Source: Butyrivibrio sp. NC2002 | GTDB taxonomy: Bacteria > Bacillota > Clostridia > Lachnospirales > Lachnospiraceae | Length of the DNA: 64,000 bases | Direction: 5' to 3' | Assembly (NCBI RefSeq): GCF_000702265.1 | Contig: NZ_JNKZ01000010.1 | Coordinates: 62,001 to 126,000, forward strand | Part shown: in pieces, positions 16,361-25,506 of the stretch | Layout: each line of letters starts with the position of its first letter | How positions within the stretch are numbered: the stretch's first letter is position 1 | The notes under the pieces: model-generated | What the model was told of the DNA's origin: nothing | The model's database searches: none | What the model saw: the letters and a program-made list of their open reading frames with translations, nothing else | Translations under genes and position numbers: made by a program

Positions 16361-18073
16361 TTATCCTCTTTTCGCTACCATTCTAACCATCTGATAAAAC
16401 TCATCCCTATATTCATCTCTTGCCTCCAAAGAAGGATAATTACTGATTATATCCTCAAGTGTTGCTGTCCCCTTATTGTCACTGTCTCTTAAAATCATAG
16501 CAAATTCAGCAACAAGAGCTGCAAATTTTATATTTTCTCCGGGATCATCTTTATAAGATAAGTTGTCTATTACTACAGAAACCTGCTCAGATTTGCTCTT
16601 TTCAGGCTCTTTATACCTAACGCTTAGTGTAGCATATTCGTCGCCATAATCAAGGTCTTTAGAGTCGCCATACTTAAGATTTATTGCATTTTCACTATCA
16701 GCAGGAACAAATTCATAGAGGGCTACAATGCTATGACCTGCGCCGATCTCGCCGCCATCTTTTGAATCATCCGTAAAATCTGCATCAGCCATTACTCTGT
16801 TTTCATAGCCAAGGAGTCTGTAGGAATTGACAACTGCCGGGTTGAACTCAACCTGAAGCTTGACATCCTTAGCCACTGTAAGGAGTGTTCCTCCCATCTC
16901 ATCAACCAATACCTTTTGCGCTTCCAGAACTGAATCTATATATGAGTAATTGCCATTTCCGCAGTCTGCAATGCGCTCCAGGTTATCATCCTTATAGTTC
17001 CCATCGCCAAAGCCAAGAACGGAAAGGAAAATGCCGTCATCCTTCTTTTTACTGATAAATTTTTCAAGCTCATCAGGGTCCTGAATGCCCACGTTGAGGT
17101 CACCGTCGGTTGCAAGGATAACCCTGTTATTTCCGCCGTCTATATAGTATTTTTTGGCGATCTTGTAAGCCTGCTGTATTCCGCTCTCTCCGTTTGTGCA
17201 TCCACTTGCGCTGAGGCTGTCTATGGCTTCCTTGATTATTTCCTTGTTTTCCATGCTTTCGCCGCTTAGCACAACTTCTTCTGAACCGGAATATGTAACT
17301 ATTGAGACTGTTCCGTTACCCGGAAGCTCATCTACAAGCTTATTAAACGACTTCTGCAAAAGAGGAAGCTTATTGGCTTCATCCATCGAGCCGGATACAT
17401 CTATAAGGAAAACCAGGTTGCTGTCGGGTATTTCTCTAAGGTCAATATCCTGTGTTTTCATTCCTACGAACATAAGCTTATGTTCTTCATTCCAGGGGCA
17501 GTTTGATACCTCTGTCGTAAATCCGAATTTGTCGCCTTTTTTGGGTGCATTAAGATCATAAGAAAAATAATTGAGAAACTCCTCTGTTCTTACGGCATCT
17601 GCATTTATTTCAGACAGGCTTACGCCATTCTCGATCATCCTTCTGACATTTGCATAAGAAGCCGTATCTACATCGGCAGCAAAGGTAGAAAGGGGAGTTG
17701 TTTGAACGAGATTGAATTCATTTTCTTCAATTGACTCATAAGACTCTGTATTATATTCGTGGTCATCATAGGGGAAAGGGCAGTTAAGCGACCTGTCGTA
17801 TTCGCCAAGGCATTCTCCCTCTATGCAGGCTTCCACCTCACAGTCTTCGCTTGCCGCGCTATCGCAGGTGCTTTCTTCATATGTAACCGGCACATCTCCT
17901 TCCACCGGCTCTGTTGCAGCATCAGCCTCTTTTTGTGACATCTGAGGCTCTGTAGCAGCTATATCTTCTTTTACTGCCACTTCACTTGCAGCATCCATGT
18001 TGCCACAACCGGATAGCATTCCTGCAGCAATCATCACTGTCATTAATTCTGAAACCACTTTATTATTCTTCAT
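16361..18073 (-). CDS. VWA-domain lipoprotein (YfbK-like, DUF3520 C-terminus)
   Basis: The 570-residue exported lipoprotein has a lipobox GMLSGC, an acidic Cys-containing spacer (about 25-95), and a region matching the N-terminal segment of YfbK-type proteins (TFAADVDTASYANVRRMIENG). A von Willebrand A domain (about 210-390) has an intact metal-ion-dependent adhesion site, DVSGS at residues 225-229, with later TDGDLNVG. A C-terminal beta-rich domain contains LGYENRVMADADF. The ATG at 18073 follows GGAGG, part of which reads as an upstream TTG codon in frame. It is first in the VWA - sigma - anti-sigma run and may sense or shape the outer surface. The ligand is unknown. Confidence 0.85.
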   Translation of the reverse strand: MKNNKVVSELMTVMIAAGMLSGCGNMDAASEVAVKEDIAATEPQMSQKEADAATEPVEGDVPVTYEESTCDSAASEDCEVEACIEGECLGEYDRSLNCPFPYDDHEYNTESYESIEENEFNLVQTTPLSTFAADVDTASYANVRRMIENGVSLSEINADAVRTEEFLNYFSYDLNAPKKGDKFGFTTEVSNCPWNEEHKLMFVGMKTQDIDLREIPDSNLVFLIDVSGSMDEANKLPLLQKSFNKLVDELPGNGTVSIVTYSGSEEVVLSGESMENKEIIKEAIDSLSASGCTNGESGIQQAYKIAKKYYIDGGNNRVILATDGDLNVGIQDPDELEKFISKKKDDGIFLSVLGFGDGNYKDDNLERIADCGNGNYSYIDSVLEAQKVLVDEMGGTLLTVAKDVKLQVEFNPAVVNSYRLLGYENRVMADADFTDDSKDGGEIGAGHSIVALYEFVPADSENAINLKYGDSKDLDYGDEYATLSVRYKEPEKSKSEQVSVVIDNLSYKDDPGENIKFAALVAEFAMILRDSDNKGTATLEDIISNYPSLEARDEYRDEFYQMVRMVAKRG

Positions 18074-18259
18074 AATTTTATCCTCCAAATGTGTGACTTC
18101 TTGCGGGCATTTCCTTTTGCCTTAAAAAGTCGTAGGTTTTTTCGCTTCTAACCTATATACATTTGAGAGGATAAAAATGTTGCAAATATTTCAAAAAAAA
18201 TTTTTTTATTTAATTAAATAGAGATTTCCCCTATAAGGGCAAGACGTGGTCCTTGATCA

Positions 18260-19651
18260 TCAGTTTTTATCGCCTTTTCGTACTTTTAACTCGGGATGAT
18301 CTTCATAGAATTTTTGCTTTATCTTATACATTTCCTGATCAGCTTCGTGCATGGCAAATCTGATATCCTCGCCGTGACTTGCATAATATTTTCCTACCGC
18401 CGCTGTTATCTGGGCCGGATAGGCTGTTTTTTCACGAATCTCATCTATTAGCCGGGAAAAAATGTCTTCTTTGCAATCAGCGCATATAACAGAAAATTCG
18501 TCGCCACCTGCTCTGTATACTTCGAATCCATCAAAAACTGAGGATAGCATTGTAGCCGCTTGCCAAAGCATATGGTCACCTGCTTCATGACCGTTTTCAT
18601 CGTTCATCTTTTTAAGACCGTTAAGATCTACAAAAGCGACGCCATACGGAGTATCGGTAAGAGCCGAGTTCATGACAAACTCATCAACTCTGTTATTCAT
18701 GGCATTTCTGTTTTTTACTCCGGTGAGCATGTCGATTTTACTCATGTGCTCAAGATCCAGCAGTAAATTGTGGTTTGCTATCTCGGCTGCAAGGAAAAAT
18801 GAAGTTAGCTCTATAAGTTCCTTGACTTCTGTCACTCTGCTTGTATCAAAATCGGCAACGTACAGATAACCTATTACTTCATTGTTTTGATATAACGGAA
18901 TAAAACAAAGACTGTGGACTCCGTCACGTTTAAGAGAATCAGCCCATTCGGGATTTTTCCCGGATAAAACCTCCATATCATATTCATTTGCTATGATCAG
19001 GCAATTAGTTTTGTAGGTCATTCTCTTCCATGTTTGGACAACTGAAAAAGGAATTCTTGCTATGACCGCCTTGACTTCATCCTGACTACGTCTGGTAGAA
19101 TGGCCTCCTATATATGTGACTTTTTTGTTGAATTCATCCACACTAAGAACCACGCATGACTTCGCGCCACATTTTTCAAGCAACTCTTTTACGACAGAAT
19201 CGATAGCATCCTGAAAAGAATCTGCAGTGCGGAAAACTGCGCAGCTTTTTATGACAGAACTGGCCGTATCAATAGATACATCGCCCATTCTGTCGGGGTC
19301 CGGTTTCTTGGTCATTTCATACGTAAACAGGCAATATCCAATATCTTCCCTGTCAGACTCAAGCGGCACATAGAACTGGTCCATCCAATAGCCTATGCCT
19401 TTGCCGTCCACGTATGTATGCATCAGCCTGTGCTCAAAAGCTACCGTAGAGACAAAGTATTCAAACTTTCTCTCCTTTTGCACAAGTTCTGAATATATTA
19501 TTCCGGGATAATATTTTGTCTCAAACTGTTCAATATATCCCTTATTTGCAGCTATAACGCGAATGTCTCCTATGTCTCCCGTTTCAGTTTTTTCAACGGA
19601 TAAGACACAGCCAACACTCTCTATAGTATCTACACACTTCTGATAATCCAT
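18260..19651 (-). CDS. GAF-GGDEF diguanylate cyclase
   Basis: The 463-residue soluble protein has an N-terminal PAS-like region (about 1-120), a GAF-type sensor (about 130-285), and a GGDEF domain (about 300-455) with the intact catalytic loop GGDEF at residues 382-386. GGDEF enzymes condense two GTP into cyclic di-GMP. No RxxD inhibitory site is visible five residues before the loop, so product inhibition may be absent. There is no membrane segment or EAL domain. It is 119 bp downstream of a chemoreceptor gene in the same direction, which hints at shared control of motility or attachment. Confidence 0.87.
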   Translation of the reverse strand: MDYQKCVDTIESVGCVLSVEKTETGDIGDIRVIAANKGYIEQFETKYYPGIIYSELVQKERKFEYFVSTVAFEHRLMHTYVDGKGIGYWMDQFYVPLESDREDIGYCLFTYEMTKKPDPDRMGDVSIDTASSVIKSCAVFRTADSFQDAIDSVVKELLEKCGAKSCVVLSVDEFNKKVTYIGGHSTRRSQDEVKAVIARIPFSVVQTWKRMTYKTNCLIIANEYDMEVLSGKNPEWADSLKRDGVHSLCFIPLYQNNEVIGYLYVADFDTSRVTEVKELIELTSFFLAAEIANHNLLLDLEHMSKIDMLTGVKNRNAMNNRVDEFVMNSALTDTPYGVAFVDLNGLKKMNDENGHEAGDHMLWQAATMLSSVFDGFEVYRAGGDEFSVICADCKEDIFSRLIDEIREKTAYPAQITAAVGKYYASHGEDIRFAMHEADQEMYKIKQKFYEDHPELKVRKGDKN

Positions 19652-19678
19652 ATTGAACCCTTTTTCTTATTATGCACA

Positions 19679-19722
19679 TAGAGAGACCATGAAACCATTA
19701 ACCGGTCTGCACAGTCCCTCTA
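19679..19722 (-). other. Intergenic hairpin between chemoreceptor and diguanylate cyclase genes
   Basis: TAGAGAGAC (19679-19687) pairs with GTCCCTCTA (19714-19722) with one G-U pair, and an ACC/GGT pair sits inside. There is no T-run on the minus strand, so it is more likely to be an mRNA processing or attenuation structure than a strong terminator. Confidence 0.4.
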
Positions 19723-19770
19723 CAATTAAGCTTAAAACACTATCCGATTATTCTCTGCCCGGTTAATGTT

Positions 19771-21570
19771 TTACAATTCAAATTTAGATACAAAGTTCTG
19801 AAGATCCTGTGCATTTTCTGCAAGCTTATCAGATGCTTCTGCAACTTCATGTGTTGATGCCGTCTGCTGCTGTGATGCGGCTGATACATTCTGGGTTTCG
19901 TCCGCAACACTTACGCTCATCTCTTCAATCTTCTGAATGTTATTGGCGATAGTATCGGTTCCGCTTGAAAGCTGTCCTACTATCTCGCTCATTCTGTTGG
20001 ATTCCTCAGCAATTGAGTAAACCATATCAACGATATTGTTGAAGGTCTGACCTGCCTCATTAACAGTTCCGGTTCCTTCTACAACGCTCTGAGCACCTTC
20101 TCTCATAGCTTCAAGTGCTTCTTCGGAGCTCTTGGTAATATCTTCGATTAGCTCTGTGATATTGGCAGCGGCCTGATTGGATTCATCAGCCAGTTTGCTG
20201 ATCTCACTGGCAACTACCGCAAATCCCTTCCCCATCTCTCCTGCTCTTGCAGCCTCGATAGAAGCATTAAGTGAAAGCAGGTTTGTCTGACTTGCGATCT
20301 CAGAGATTGTATCAACGAAAGTATCGATATTCTTAAGTTTTTCACCAAGGCCTTCAACAACAGATGCTGTGTTCTCAACGGATTCCTTGATGGTTGTCAT
20401 CATATTGGTTGCATTGGTCATGTCCTGAGCACCCTTAGCAGCTGCTTCATTAGTGGACTTGATCATATCATTAGAACGGACAATTGCTTCCTCAAATTCC
20501 TGCATGTTAGCAACGAAGGACTTGGTTTCATCACTTGCGCCGGATACTGCTGTAATCTGTCCTGAGCAGGAATCTGCAACGTTTGTACAGGATGTAGCAA
20601 CCATTTCACTGGCCTGTGCAGACTGAGAAGCACTTGCTGAAAGTTCTTCAGATGCTGATGCTACATAAGCGGTTGTATCTGAAATGCGCATCATCAGATC
20701 TCTTATATTGGTATGCATAAGGTCAAGTGCCCCAGCAATAAGACCGATCTCATTGTTTTCCTTCTTAAGTTTACGAACATCTCCCATTTCCTTATTTTCA
20801 GTAAAGTCGCTGTTAGCCATACGAACCATCTGATTTGTAACAAGCACGATGGGATTTGCGATTTTCTTTCCCATATAAACTGCAGCAACAACACCGATCA
20901 CTATAAGAACAACCAGGATAATAACTGACTGTGTAATACTCTTTCTAAGTGCCTCATCTGCGTGAGTCTTGTATACTGCTTCCATCTCATCTATGTTGTC
21001 AATCCATACTCCGGTTCCTATAACCCAATTGTAAGGTTTGAACTCTACTGAATATGACATCTTGGGAAGAGGTTCTGTCTCATTTGGCTTAGGGAAACTG
21101 AAATATGCATATCCACCACCGTCCTGCATACCTGCATTAAGGATTTCCTGGATATACTTAACACCATTTGGATCTACAAGATCATATCTGTTGGTTCCCT
21201 CTGTGTCTCTACCAAGAAGAACCACGTTATCACCATTTACGGTGTCAATCCAGAAATAGCCATCACCGTCATCATACCTGAGTTCTCTTACATAATCAGC
21301 GCATATCTTCTTAGCTTCTTCTTCGGTAAGAACTCCGGCTTCCTGAGCCTTATATGTTTGTTCAATAAGACTTACAGCCGTCTGAACCTGATTCTTAAGT
21401 TCCATCTGCTGATCTTCCATCAATCTGGATCTATAAGCCTCTGTCTGCTCTCTGTTGGTGGCGATTGTTGAATTAATAGTAAATAGCTCAATAATTAGTC
21501 CTGTAACAACAACAGCTCCAATAATTACAGCAACTATTACATATAAAAGTGATCCCTTCTTTTTTTCCAT
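19771..21570 (-). CDS. Methyl-accepting chemotaxis protein with single Cache domain
   Basis: The 599-residue transducer has a first membrane helix (about 7-30) and an extracellular sCache_2 sensor (about 35-185) with [10 protein letters not shown] and [22 protein letters not shown] second helix (about 205-225), a HAMP domain with [14 protein letters not shown], and a long cytoplasmic coiled coil follow. The signalling tip [22 protein letters not shown] is the conserved hairpin contacting CheA and CheW. sCache_2 sensors often bind short carboxylates, but no ligand can be assigned. The ATG at 21570 begins the typical [10 protein letters not shown] signal-anchor; the in-frame upstream extension looks non-coding. 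The C-terminus has no CheR-binding pentapeptide. Confidence 0.9.
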   Translation of the reverse strand: MEKKKGSLLYVIVAVIIGAVVVTGLIIELFTINSTIATNREQTEAYRSRLMEDQQMELKNQVQTAVSLIEQTYKAQEAGVLTEEEAKKICADYVRELRYDDGDGYFWIDTVNGDNVVLLGRDTEGTNRYDLVDPNGVKYIQEILNAGMQDGGGYAYFSFPKPNETEPLPKMSYSVEFKPYNWVIGTGVWIDNIDEMEAVYKTHADEALRKSITQSVIILVVLIVIGVVAAVYMGKKIANPIVLVTNQMVRMANSDFTENKEMGDVRKLKKENNEIGLIAGALDLMHTNIRDLMMRISDTTAYVASASEELSASASQSAQASEMVATSCTNVADSCSGQITAVSGASDETKSFVANMQEFEEAIVRSNDMIKSTNEAAAKGAQDMTNATNMMTTIKESVENTASVVEGLGEKLKNIDTFVDTISEIASQTNLLSLNASIEAARAGEMGKGFAVVASEISKLADESNQAAANITELIEDITKSSEEALEAMREGAQSVVEGTGTVNEAGQTFNNIVDMVYSIAEESNRMSEIVGQLSSGTDTIANNIQKIEEMSVSVADETQNVSAASQQQTASTHEVAEASDKLAENAQDLQNFVSKFEL

Positions 21571-22000
21571 CTTAAAGAACCATCCCTTTCTACAATAATG
21601 TGTTCGTAATAACGATAATAAAACTATATCATCGTATTTTTTCAGGTACAACTACCCCCAAACCCAAAAGCGCCTCAAACTCCAGATTTAATCAGCACTT
21701 CGCGACTTATTAACATTGTATAAATTTATTCTTAAAGAAATAAAACCATTCGATAAAACATATAACAGATAAAAATCAAATTTCTTTATTTTTTTGTATC
21801 ATGGCGAAATTATTTTTATTTTGGGTATAAAGTTTTTGGAAATCAGAGACGATATATCTATCAGAAAACAAAACATACAGGGGATGAGACAAGACTCCGT
21901 TTTCTGTATGAACACTTCCCGAGAAAGCCCGAGCTTTCAGAGGTTGCACCACAAACCAAACAATGACCGGAGAATTTCTCCTTTTTAACTCCTCCTATAA
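21571..22000. other. Intergenic region with a possible plus-strand RNA
   Basis: About 430 bp upstream of the chemoreceptor holds no convincing gene. The stretch 21840-21986 has a raised GC content. It contains a GAAAGC-CCGA-GCTTTC hairpin (21923-21938) and a GGAGA/TCTCC hairpin (21969-21981) followed by TTTTT, which is a small terminator on the plus strand. A short regulatory RNA is possible. A minus-strand reading with three cysteines (SGHCLVCGATSESSG) has no start codon and could be a gene relic. Confidence 0.25.
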
Positions 22001-22032
22001 AAAAGACCTGATTTGCCATTATCAGGTCTTTT
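22001..22032. terminator. Bidirectional terminator at the distal end of the cobalamin operon
   Basis: AAAAGACCTGAT (22001-22012) and ATCAGGTCTTTT (22021-22032) form a perfect 12-bp stem with an 8-nt loop and run into TTTT on both strands. On the minus strand it lies 92 bp after the last cobalamin gene. Confidence 0.8.
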
Positions 22033-22123
22033 AAATTGCATTTTTAAATTATTTACACTACCAACATACTAAAGAGCCCTGGCGCCTTGATGTGGGTACA
22101 TGGTCGCTCAGGATGTGGTGAGT

Positions 22124-23152
22124 TCAAAAAAAATTAAGAACATCAGTCAGGGTTTTTAGTGCTTTGCTGTCTTTTACGGCAATTCTATAGAAGCCTTTTT
22201 TAAGCCCTATGAAATTAGAGCAGTCACGTATCAGGATTCCTTTTTCGAGTAGCTTATCAAAAATATCTATATCTGTTTGCATGAGAATATAGTTTGTATC
22301 CGAGTCGAAAACAGTAAATCTGCTTAGGCTTTTTATCAGTTCTTCTCGCTGCGCACGTATATAATCTAATGATTTTGAGACATAATCCGAATTTTGTACT
22401 ATATCTGCACAGGCGCATCCAGCCTTCTGTGAAAAGATACTCATGTTCCATTCAGGCAAAAACTTCTTTAAAGCTTCAATTTCTTTTTTGCCCGAAATCG
22501 CATAGCCTATCCTGACTCCCGGTATTGCAAACAGCTTGGTATAGGCATTTATTACAAACAGGTCCGGAATGATCCCAACATATTTTTCTCCGCTTGCCCT
22601 GCCGCTTGAGAGGTCAAAAAAGCATTCATCCAAAATTATCGCAGTTTTTGTTTCCTTGCAGCGATATAGGATTTTACTTAGGATATCGTCGCTTATGCAC
22701 TTTCCCGTGGGATTATTGGGATTAGCAAGAATGATCAGATCTGTTTTATCAGTTATCTTTTGCAAAAAGGTCTCTGTGAGCTCAAATCCGTCCCTGCTAT
22801 CAAGTAAATGCTCTTCTATCTTACAATCCGGGATCATATTCAGAGCATGCCTGTATCCGTAAAAGCTTGGAACAGGAAGAAGAACTTTTTTGGGAGCTAT
22901 CAGCCTGACCACAGCAGATATCAGCTCTGATGCACCATTTCCTCCTATCACGTTATCCGCACTTATGTTATCACCTTTTGATGAAGCGATAGCTTCTCTA
23001 AAGAGGGTCTGTGACATATCAGGATACTGTCCAACATCAGAAACGGCTCTGGTAAGAGCCTCTCTGACCTTATCAGGGCATGGGTAGGGATTTAGATTTA
23101 CCGAGAAATCATATTCTATTTTTTTTCCGTAGATTTCGCCTCCGTGAAGCAT
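22124..23152 (-). CDS. cobD: Threonine-phosphate decarboxylase-type PLP enzyme
   Basis: The 342-residue class I aminotransferase-fold protein is last in the cobalamin operon. In this pathway CobD converts L-threonine-3-phosphate to (R)-1-amino-2-propanol phosphate, the linker between corrin ring and nucleotide loop. Visible motifs are MLHGGEIYG at the start, GNGASELIS, the substrate-binding ANPNNPTGK, DECFFDL, and AYTKLFAIPGVRIGY, in which the Lys is the PLP Schiff base. The ATG at 23152 follows GGGAGGG; a longer frame starts at a TTG inside that binding site. It begins 20 bp after cbiB, the enzyme that uses its product. Some relatives are histidinol-phosphate aminotransferases, but the context favours CobD. 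Confidence 0.88.
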   Translation of the reverse strand: MLHGGEIYGKKIEYDFSVNLNPYPCPDKVREALTRAVSDVGQYPDMSQTLFREAIASSKGDNISADNVIGGNGASELISAVVRLIAPKKVLLPVPSFYGYRHALNMIPDCKIEEHLLDSRDGFELTETFLQKITDKTDLIILANPNNPTGKCISDDILSKILYRCKETKTAIILDECFFDLSSGRASGEKYVGIIPDLFVINAYTKLFAIPGVRIGYAISGKKEIEALKKFLPEWNMSIFSQKAGCACADIVQNSDYVSKSLDYIRAQREELIKSLSRFTVFDSDTNYILMQTDIDIFDKLLEKGILIRDCSNFIGLKKGFYRIAVKDSKALKTLTDVLNFF

Positions 23153-23172
23153 TGTCCCTCCCAAAGCAAGAA

Positions 23173-24192
23173 CTATATAAGTATTATTCCTATGATCATC
23201 AGTATTATCATGCAGATATCTTCAGTCAGATACATGAGCCGGGCCGCTCTTTTTATATCCTCTGCCTCAATCTGCCTTAACTTGTCACCTATATAGGGCT
23301 TTTTTACGATTTTTCCAAAATAGCTGGCATCTCCCGCAAGCCTTAGTCCCAGAGCACCGGCACACACGCTTTCTGTCTGCGCAGAGTTCGGGCTTTTGTG
23401 ATTATATCTGTCTCTTTTGAAAATCCTGTATGCGTTTTTTCCTGAAAAAATGACACCGTCGGTAGAATCTTTTTTGCCGGATTTAAATACTCCTGCAATG
23501 CCCAAAATATAGGCAGACAGGATCATTAAAAAGGCGCTGATCCTTGCGGGAAGATAGTTTACGAAGTCATCGAGCTTTGCAGCTATTTTCCCGAAGTACT
23601 CATATCTGTCGTTGTGGTAGCCTGTCATTGAATCCATCGTATTAACTGCCTTGTAGGTAAAACCCAGGATCGGGCCGCCGATAAACGTATAGATAAGTGG
23701 AGCTATAACTCCGTCCGAGGTATTCTCCGCAATTGTCTCTACCGTAGCGCGCGTGATACCGGCTTCATCAAGGCTCTTGGTATCCCGCCCTACTATCATA
23801 GATACTGCATATCTGGCGCTTTCTATCGTTCCTTTCATAAGCTCAGTGTGCACCTTCATGGATTCATCCTTTAAGCTTTTTGCTGCAAGAATGTAGCAGG
23901 TCAACACTGCTTCTACTGCGATTCCTAAGGCTATATGCAATTTATAGGCTGATATGACAACTGCCGCTGTGATGAACGCGGTCAATGTTATCGTTAATAT
24001 GCACATAACCAAACCATATATAGTTTCACGTCCCGGCTTTCTCTCCTTGTTTTCCACATCTCCAAGAAACTTCTTGTCAAAAAAAGCGATAAGACTCCCA
24101 ATAAGTCTGATGGGATGCGGAAAATTCATGGGATCCCCTATTATTCTGTCCAAAATAAAGCCTATCAAAAAGGCTGTTAAGTGACTTTTCAT
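23173..24192 (-). CDS. cbiB: Adenosylcobinamide-phosphate synthase CbiB/CobD-type
   Basis: The 339-residue membrane protein attaches aminopropanol phosphate to adenosylcobyric acid. Family features are FLIGFILDRIIGDPMNFPHPIRLIG at the N-terminus, GRDTKSLDEAGITRATVETIAENTSDGVIAPLIY near the middle, and KAVNTMDSMTGYHNDRYEYFG. Several hydrophobic helices flank these. The start ATG at 24192 overlaps the cobS stop codon as ATGA, the tight coupling expected in this pathway; the in-frame extension to 24237 would lie inside cobS. Downstream is cobD, supplying its co-substrate. Confidence 0.93.
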   Translation of the reverse strand: MKSHLTAFLIGFILDRIIGDPMNFPHPIRLIGSLIAFFDKKFLGDVENKERKPGRETIYGLVMCILTITLTAFITAAVVISAYKLHIALGIAVEAVLTCYILAAKSLKDESMKVHTELMKGTIESARYAVSMIVGRDTKSLDEAGITRATVETIAENTSDGVIAPLIYTFIGGPILGFTYKAVNTMDSMTGYHNDRYEYFGKIAAKLDDFVNYLPARISAFLMILSAYILGIAGVFKSGKKDSTDGVIFSGKNAYRIFKRDRYNHKSPNSAQTESVCAGALGLRLAGDASYFGKIVKKPYIGDKLRQIEAEDIKRAARLMYLTEDICMIILMIIGIILI

Positions 24193-24974
24193 ATCTGTAT
24201 TACCCTGCAAACACCCAGTATTATAAGGAAGATGCACTCTCCCATCACCACGAAATAACCTGCCGTATCTCCGGTCACTCCTCCAAAAAGCCTGCCGGTC
24301 TTAGCTTTGTATATAAATAAGTAAACGAGCAAAATAAGCGCTGTAAGTGACCCTGCAAAAAGATCTGTATAGACCATAAATGCTGCTCCGAGGAGCGCTT
24401 GTACAATAAGAAAAATAATATCTGCGCGGCTGCTCTTTTTGGTTTCCATATTGAGCATTCCGTCCTTTTTGGCTTTCGAAAAACAGATGCTGCCGATCCC
24501 GCAAAGAGCTCTGACATAGAAAAACATGCCGCAGTACAGGTTCATAAACAGGCTCGTTCCTGCCTGCATGCAGCTATCCATAGTCAGATACAAAAAGCAC
24601 ACCCAGATAAGTCCAAGAACTGAGAGACTTATTATCGCGAAGGCTCCCACATGAGGATCCTTCATTATTTCCAGCTTCTTTTCCCTATCCTGATATGAAT
24701 TTCCGGCGTCCTGAACATCCATAAATCCGTCCAGATGAAAGCCCCCTGTTATCAAAACAGGAGTCAGCATCAACAAAAGAACGCGGCACAAAAGCGGAAT
24801 ATCCAAAGCTTCCGTAATCCTGATCACTGCATAAGAAACCGCTCCGATCACTATCCCCACAAGAGGAAGAAAAGCGATCGCATGCTTGGTGTCATCCTCA
24901 TTCCATGTAAACACAGGCATCGGAATCCTCGAATATAAAGAAAATGAAACAATTATGCTTCTAATTATGCTCAC
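24189..24974 (-). CDS. cobS: Adenosylcobinamide-GDP ribazoletransferase (cobalamin synthase)
   Basis: The 261-residue polytopic membrane protein joins adenosylcobinamide-GDP with alpha-ribazole or its phosphate to complete the nucleotide loop. Conserved motifs are FSLYSRIPMP, FLPLVGIVIG, GGFHLDGFMDVQDAG (with metal-binding aspartates) and a later GGVTGDTAG. It starts at GTG 24974, overlapping the cobU end by 14 bp, with GGAG about 13 bases upstream. The overlap chain cobT-cobU-cobS-cbiB points to one transcript with coupled translation. Confidence 0.92.
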   Translation of the reverse strand: MSIIRSIIVSFSLYSRIPMPVFTWNEDDTKHAIAFLPLVGIVIGAVSYAVIRITEALDIPLLCRVLLLMLTPVLITGGFHLDGFMDVQDAGNSYQDREKKLEIMKDPHVGAFAIISLSVLGLIWVCFLYLTMDSCMQAGTSLFMNLYCGMFFYVRALCGIGSICFSKAKKDGMLNMETKKSSRADIIFLIVQALLGAAFMVYTDLFAGSLTALILLVYLFIYKAKTGRLFGGVTGDTAGYFVVMGECIFLIILGVCRVIQI

Positions 24975-25506
24975 TTAAAACCCATTCTCCTTTAACTAAT
25001 TCATAGATCTGATCCACTTTTTCCTTCAAGGCATCGTTAACCTTATTGGTAAGCGCAACGTATCTTTTAGTCTCAGCATCAAAAGAGTCATCATCCTCAA
25101 ACCTGTTTGAAACAATGACAAGGTTCGCAGACTCTTCTGCGATCTTCATTACCTGATCCGTTATCTTCTCTGTAAGCTCTTTATCTCCAAGGTCCCTGTT
25201 ACTTTCAAGATGCATCTCATTCCCCACAAGGTTAGATATACATTCAAGAAGGCAGGTTTTTCCGCTGATTTCGTCCTTATTATCTGTAAGGAGCTGATCT
25301 ATGTTGTACTGCTTTTCAATGGTGACAAAGCCTTTTCCTTCTCTTAGCTTTTTGTGCCGTTTTATTCTCTCCTGTCCCTCTTCTCCAAAAGGGATCATTG
25401 TGGCAATGTAAACCCTTTGAGAGGGATCTGATAGCGACATGACAATGTCCTCAGCCTTTTTCGATTTTCCGCTGTCAGGAGTCCCCAGAACAAGTATATT
25501 CATCAT
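24961..25506 (-). CDS. cobU: Adenosylcobinamide kinase / adenosylcobinamide-phosphate guanylyltransferase
   Basis: The 181-residue bifunctional enzyme phosphorylates adenosylcobinamide and transfers GMP to form adenosylcobinamide-GDP. The P-loop GTPDSGKS is at residues 8-15, a slight variant of the more common GGARSGKS. The ERIKRHKKLREG segment holds the histidine that carries GMP in Salmonella CobU. YIATMIPFGEEG is the conserved nucleotide-binding strand. Its ATG lies in the overlap with the cobT stop (ATGA). The P-loop has Thr-Pro-Asp in place of Gly-Ala-Arg, which should still bind phosphate. Confidence 0.9.
   Translation of the reverse strand: MMNILVLGTPDSGKSKKAEDIVMSLSDPSQRVYIATMIPFGEEGQERIKRHKKLREGKGFVTIEKQYNIDQLLTDNKDEISGKTCLLECISNLVGNEMHLESNRDLGDKELTEKITDQVMKIAEESANLVIVSNRFEDDDSFDAETKRYVALTNKVNDALKEKVDQIYELVKGEWVLSEHN

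Noticed and set aside
21794..21988. A 64-codon plus-strand open frame in the intergenic region
   Set aside because: It has no ribosome binding site, no recognisable pattern, and overlaps hairpins that look like RNA rather than protein-coding sequence.
21652..22000. Possible cyclic di-GMP riboswitch upstream of the chemoreceptor
   Set aside because: The conserved GEMM core sequences were looked for on both strands and not found.
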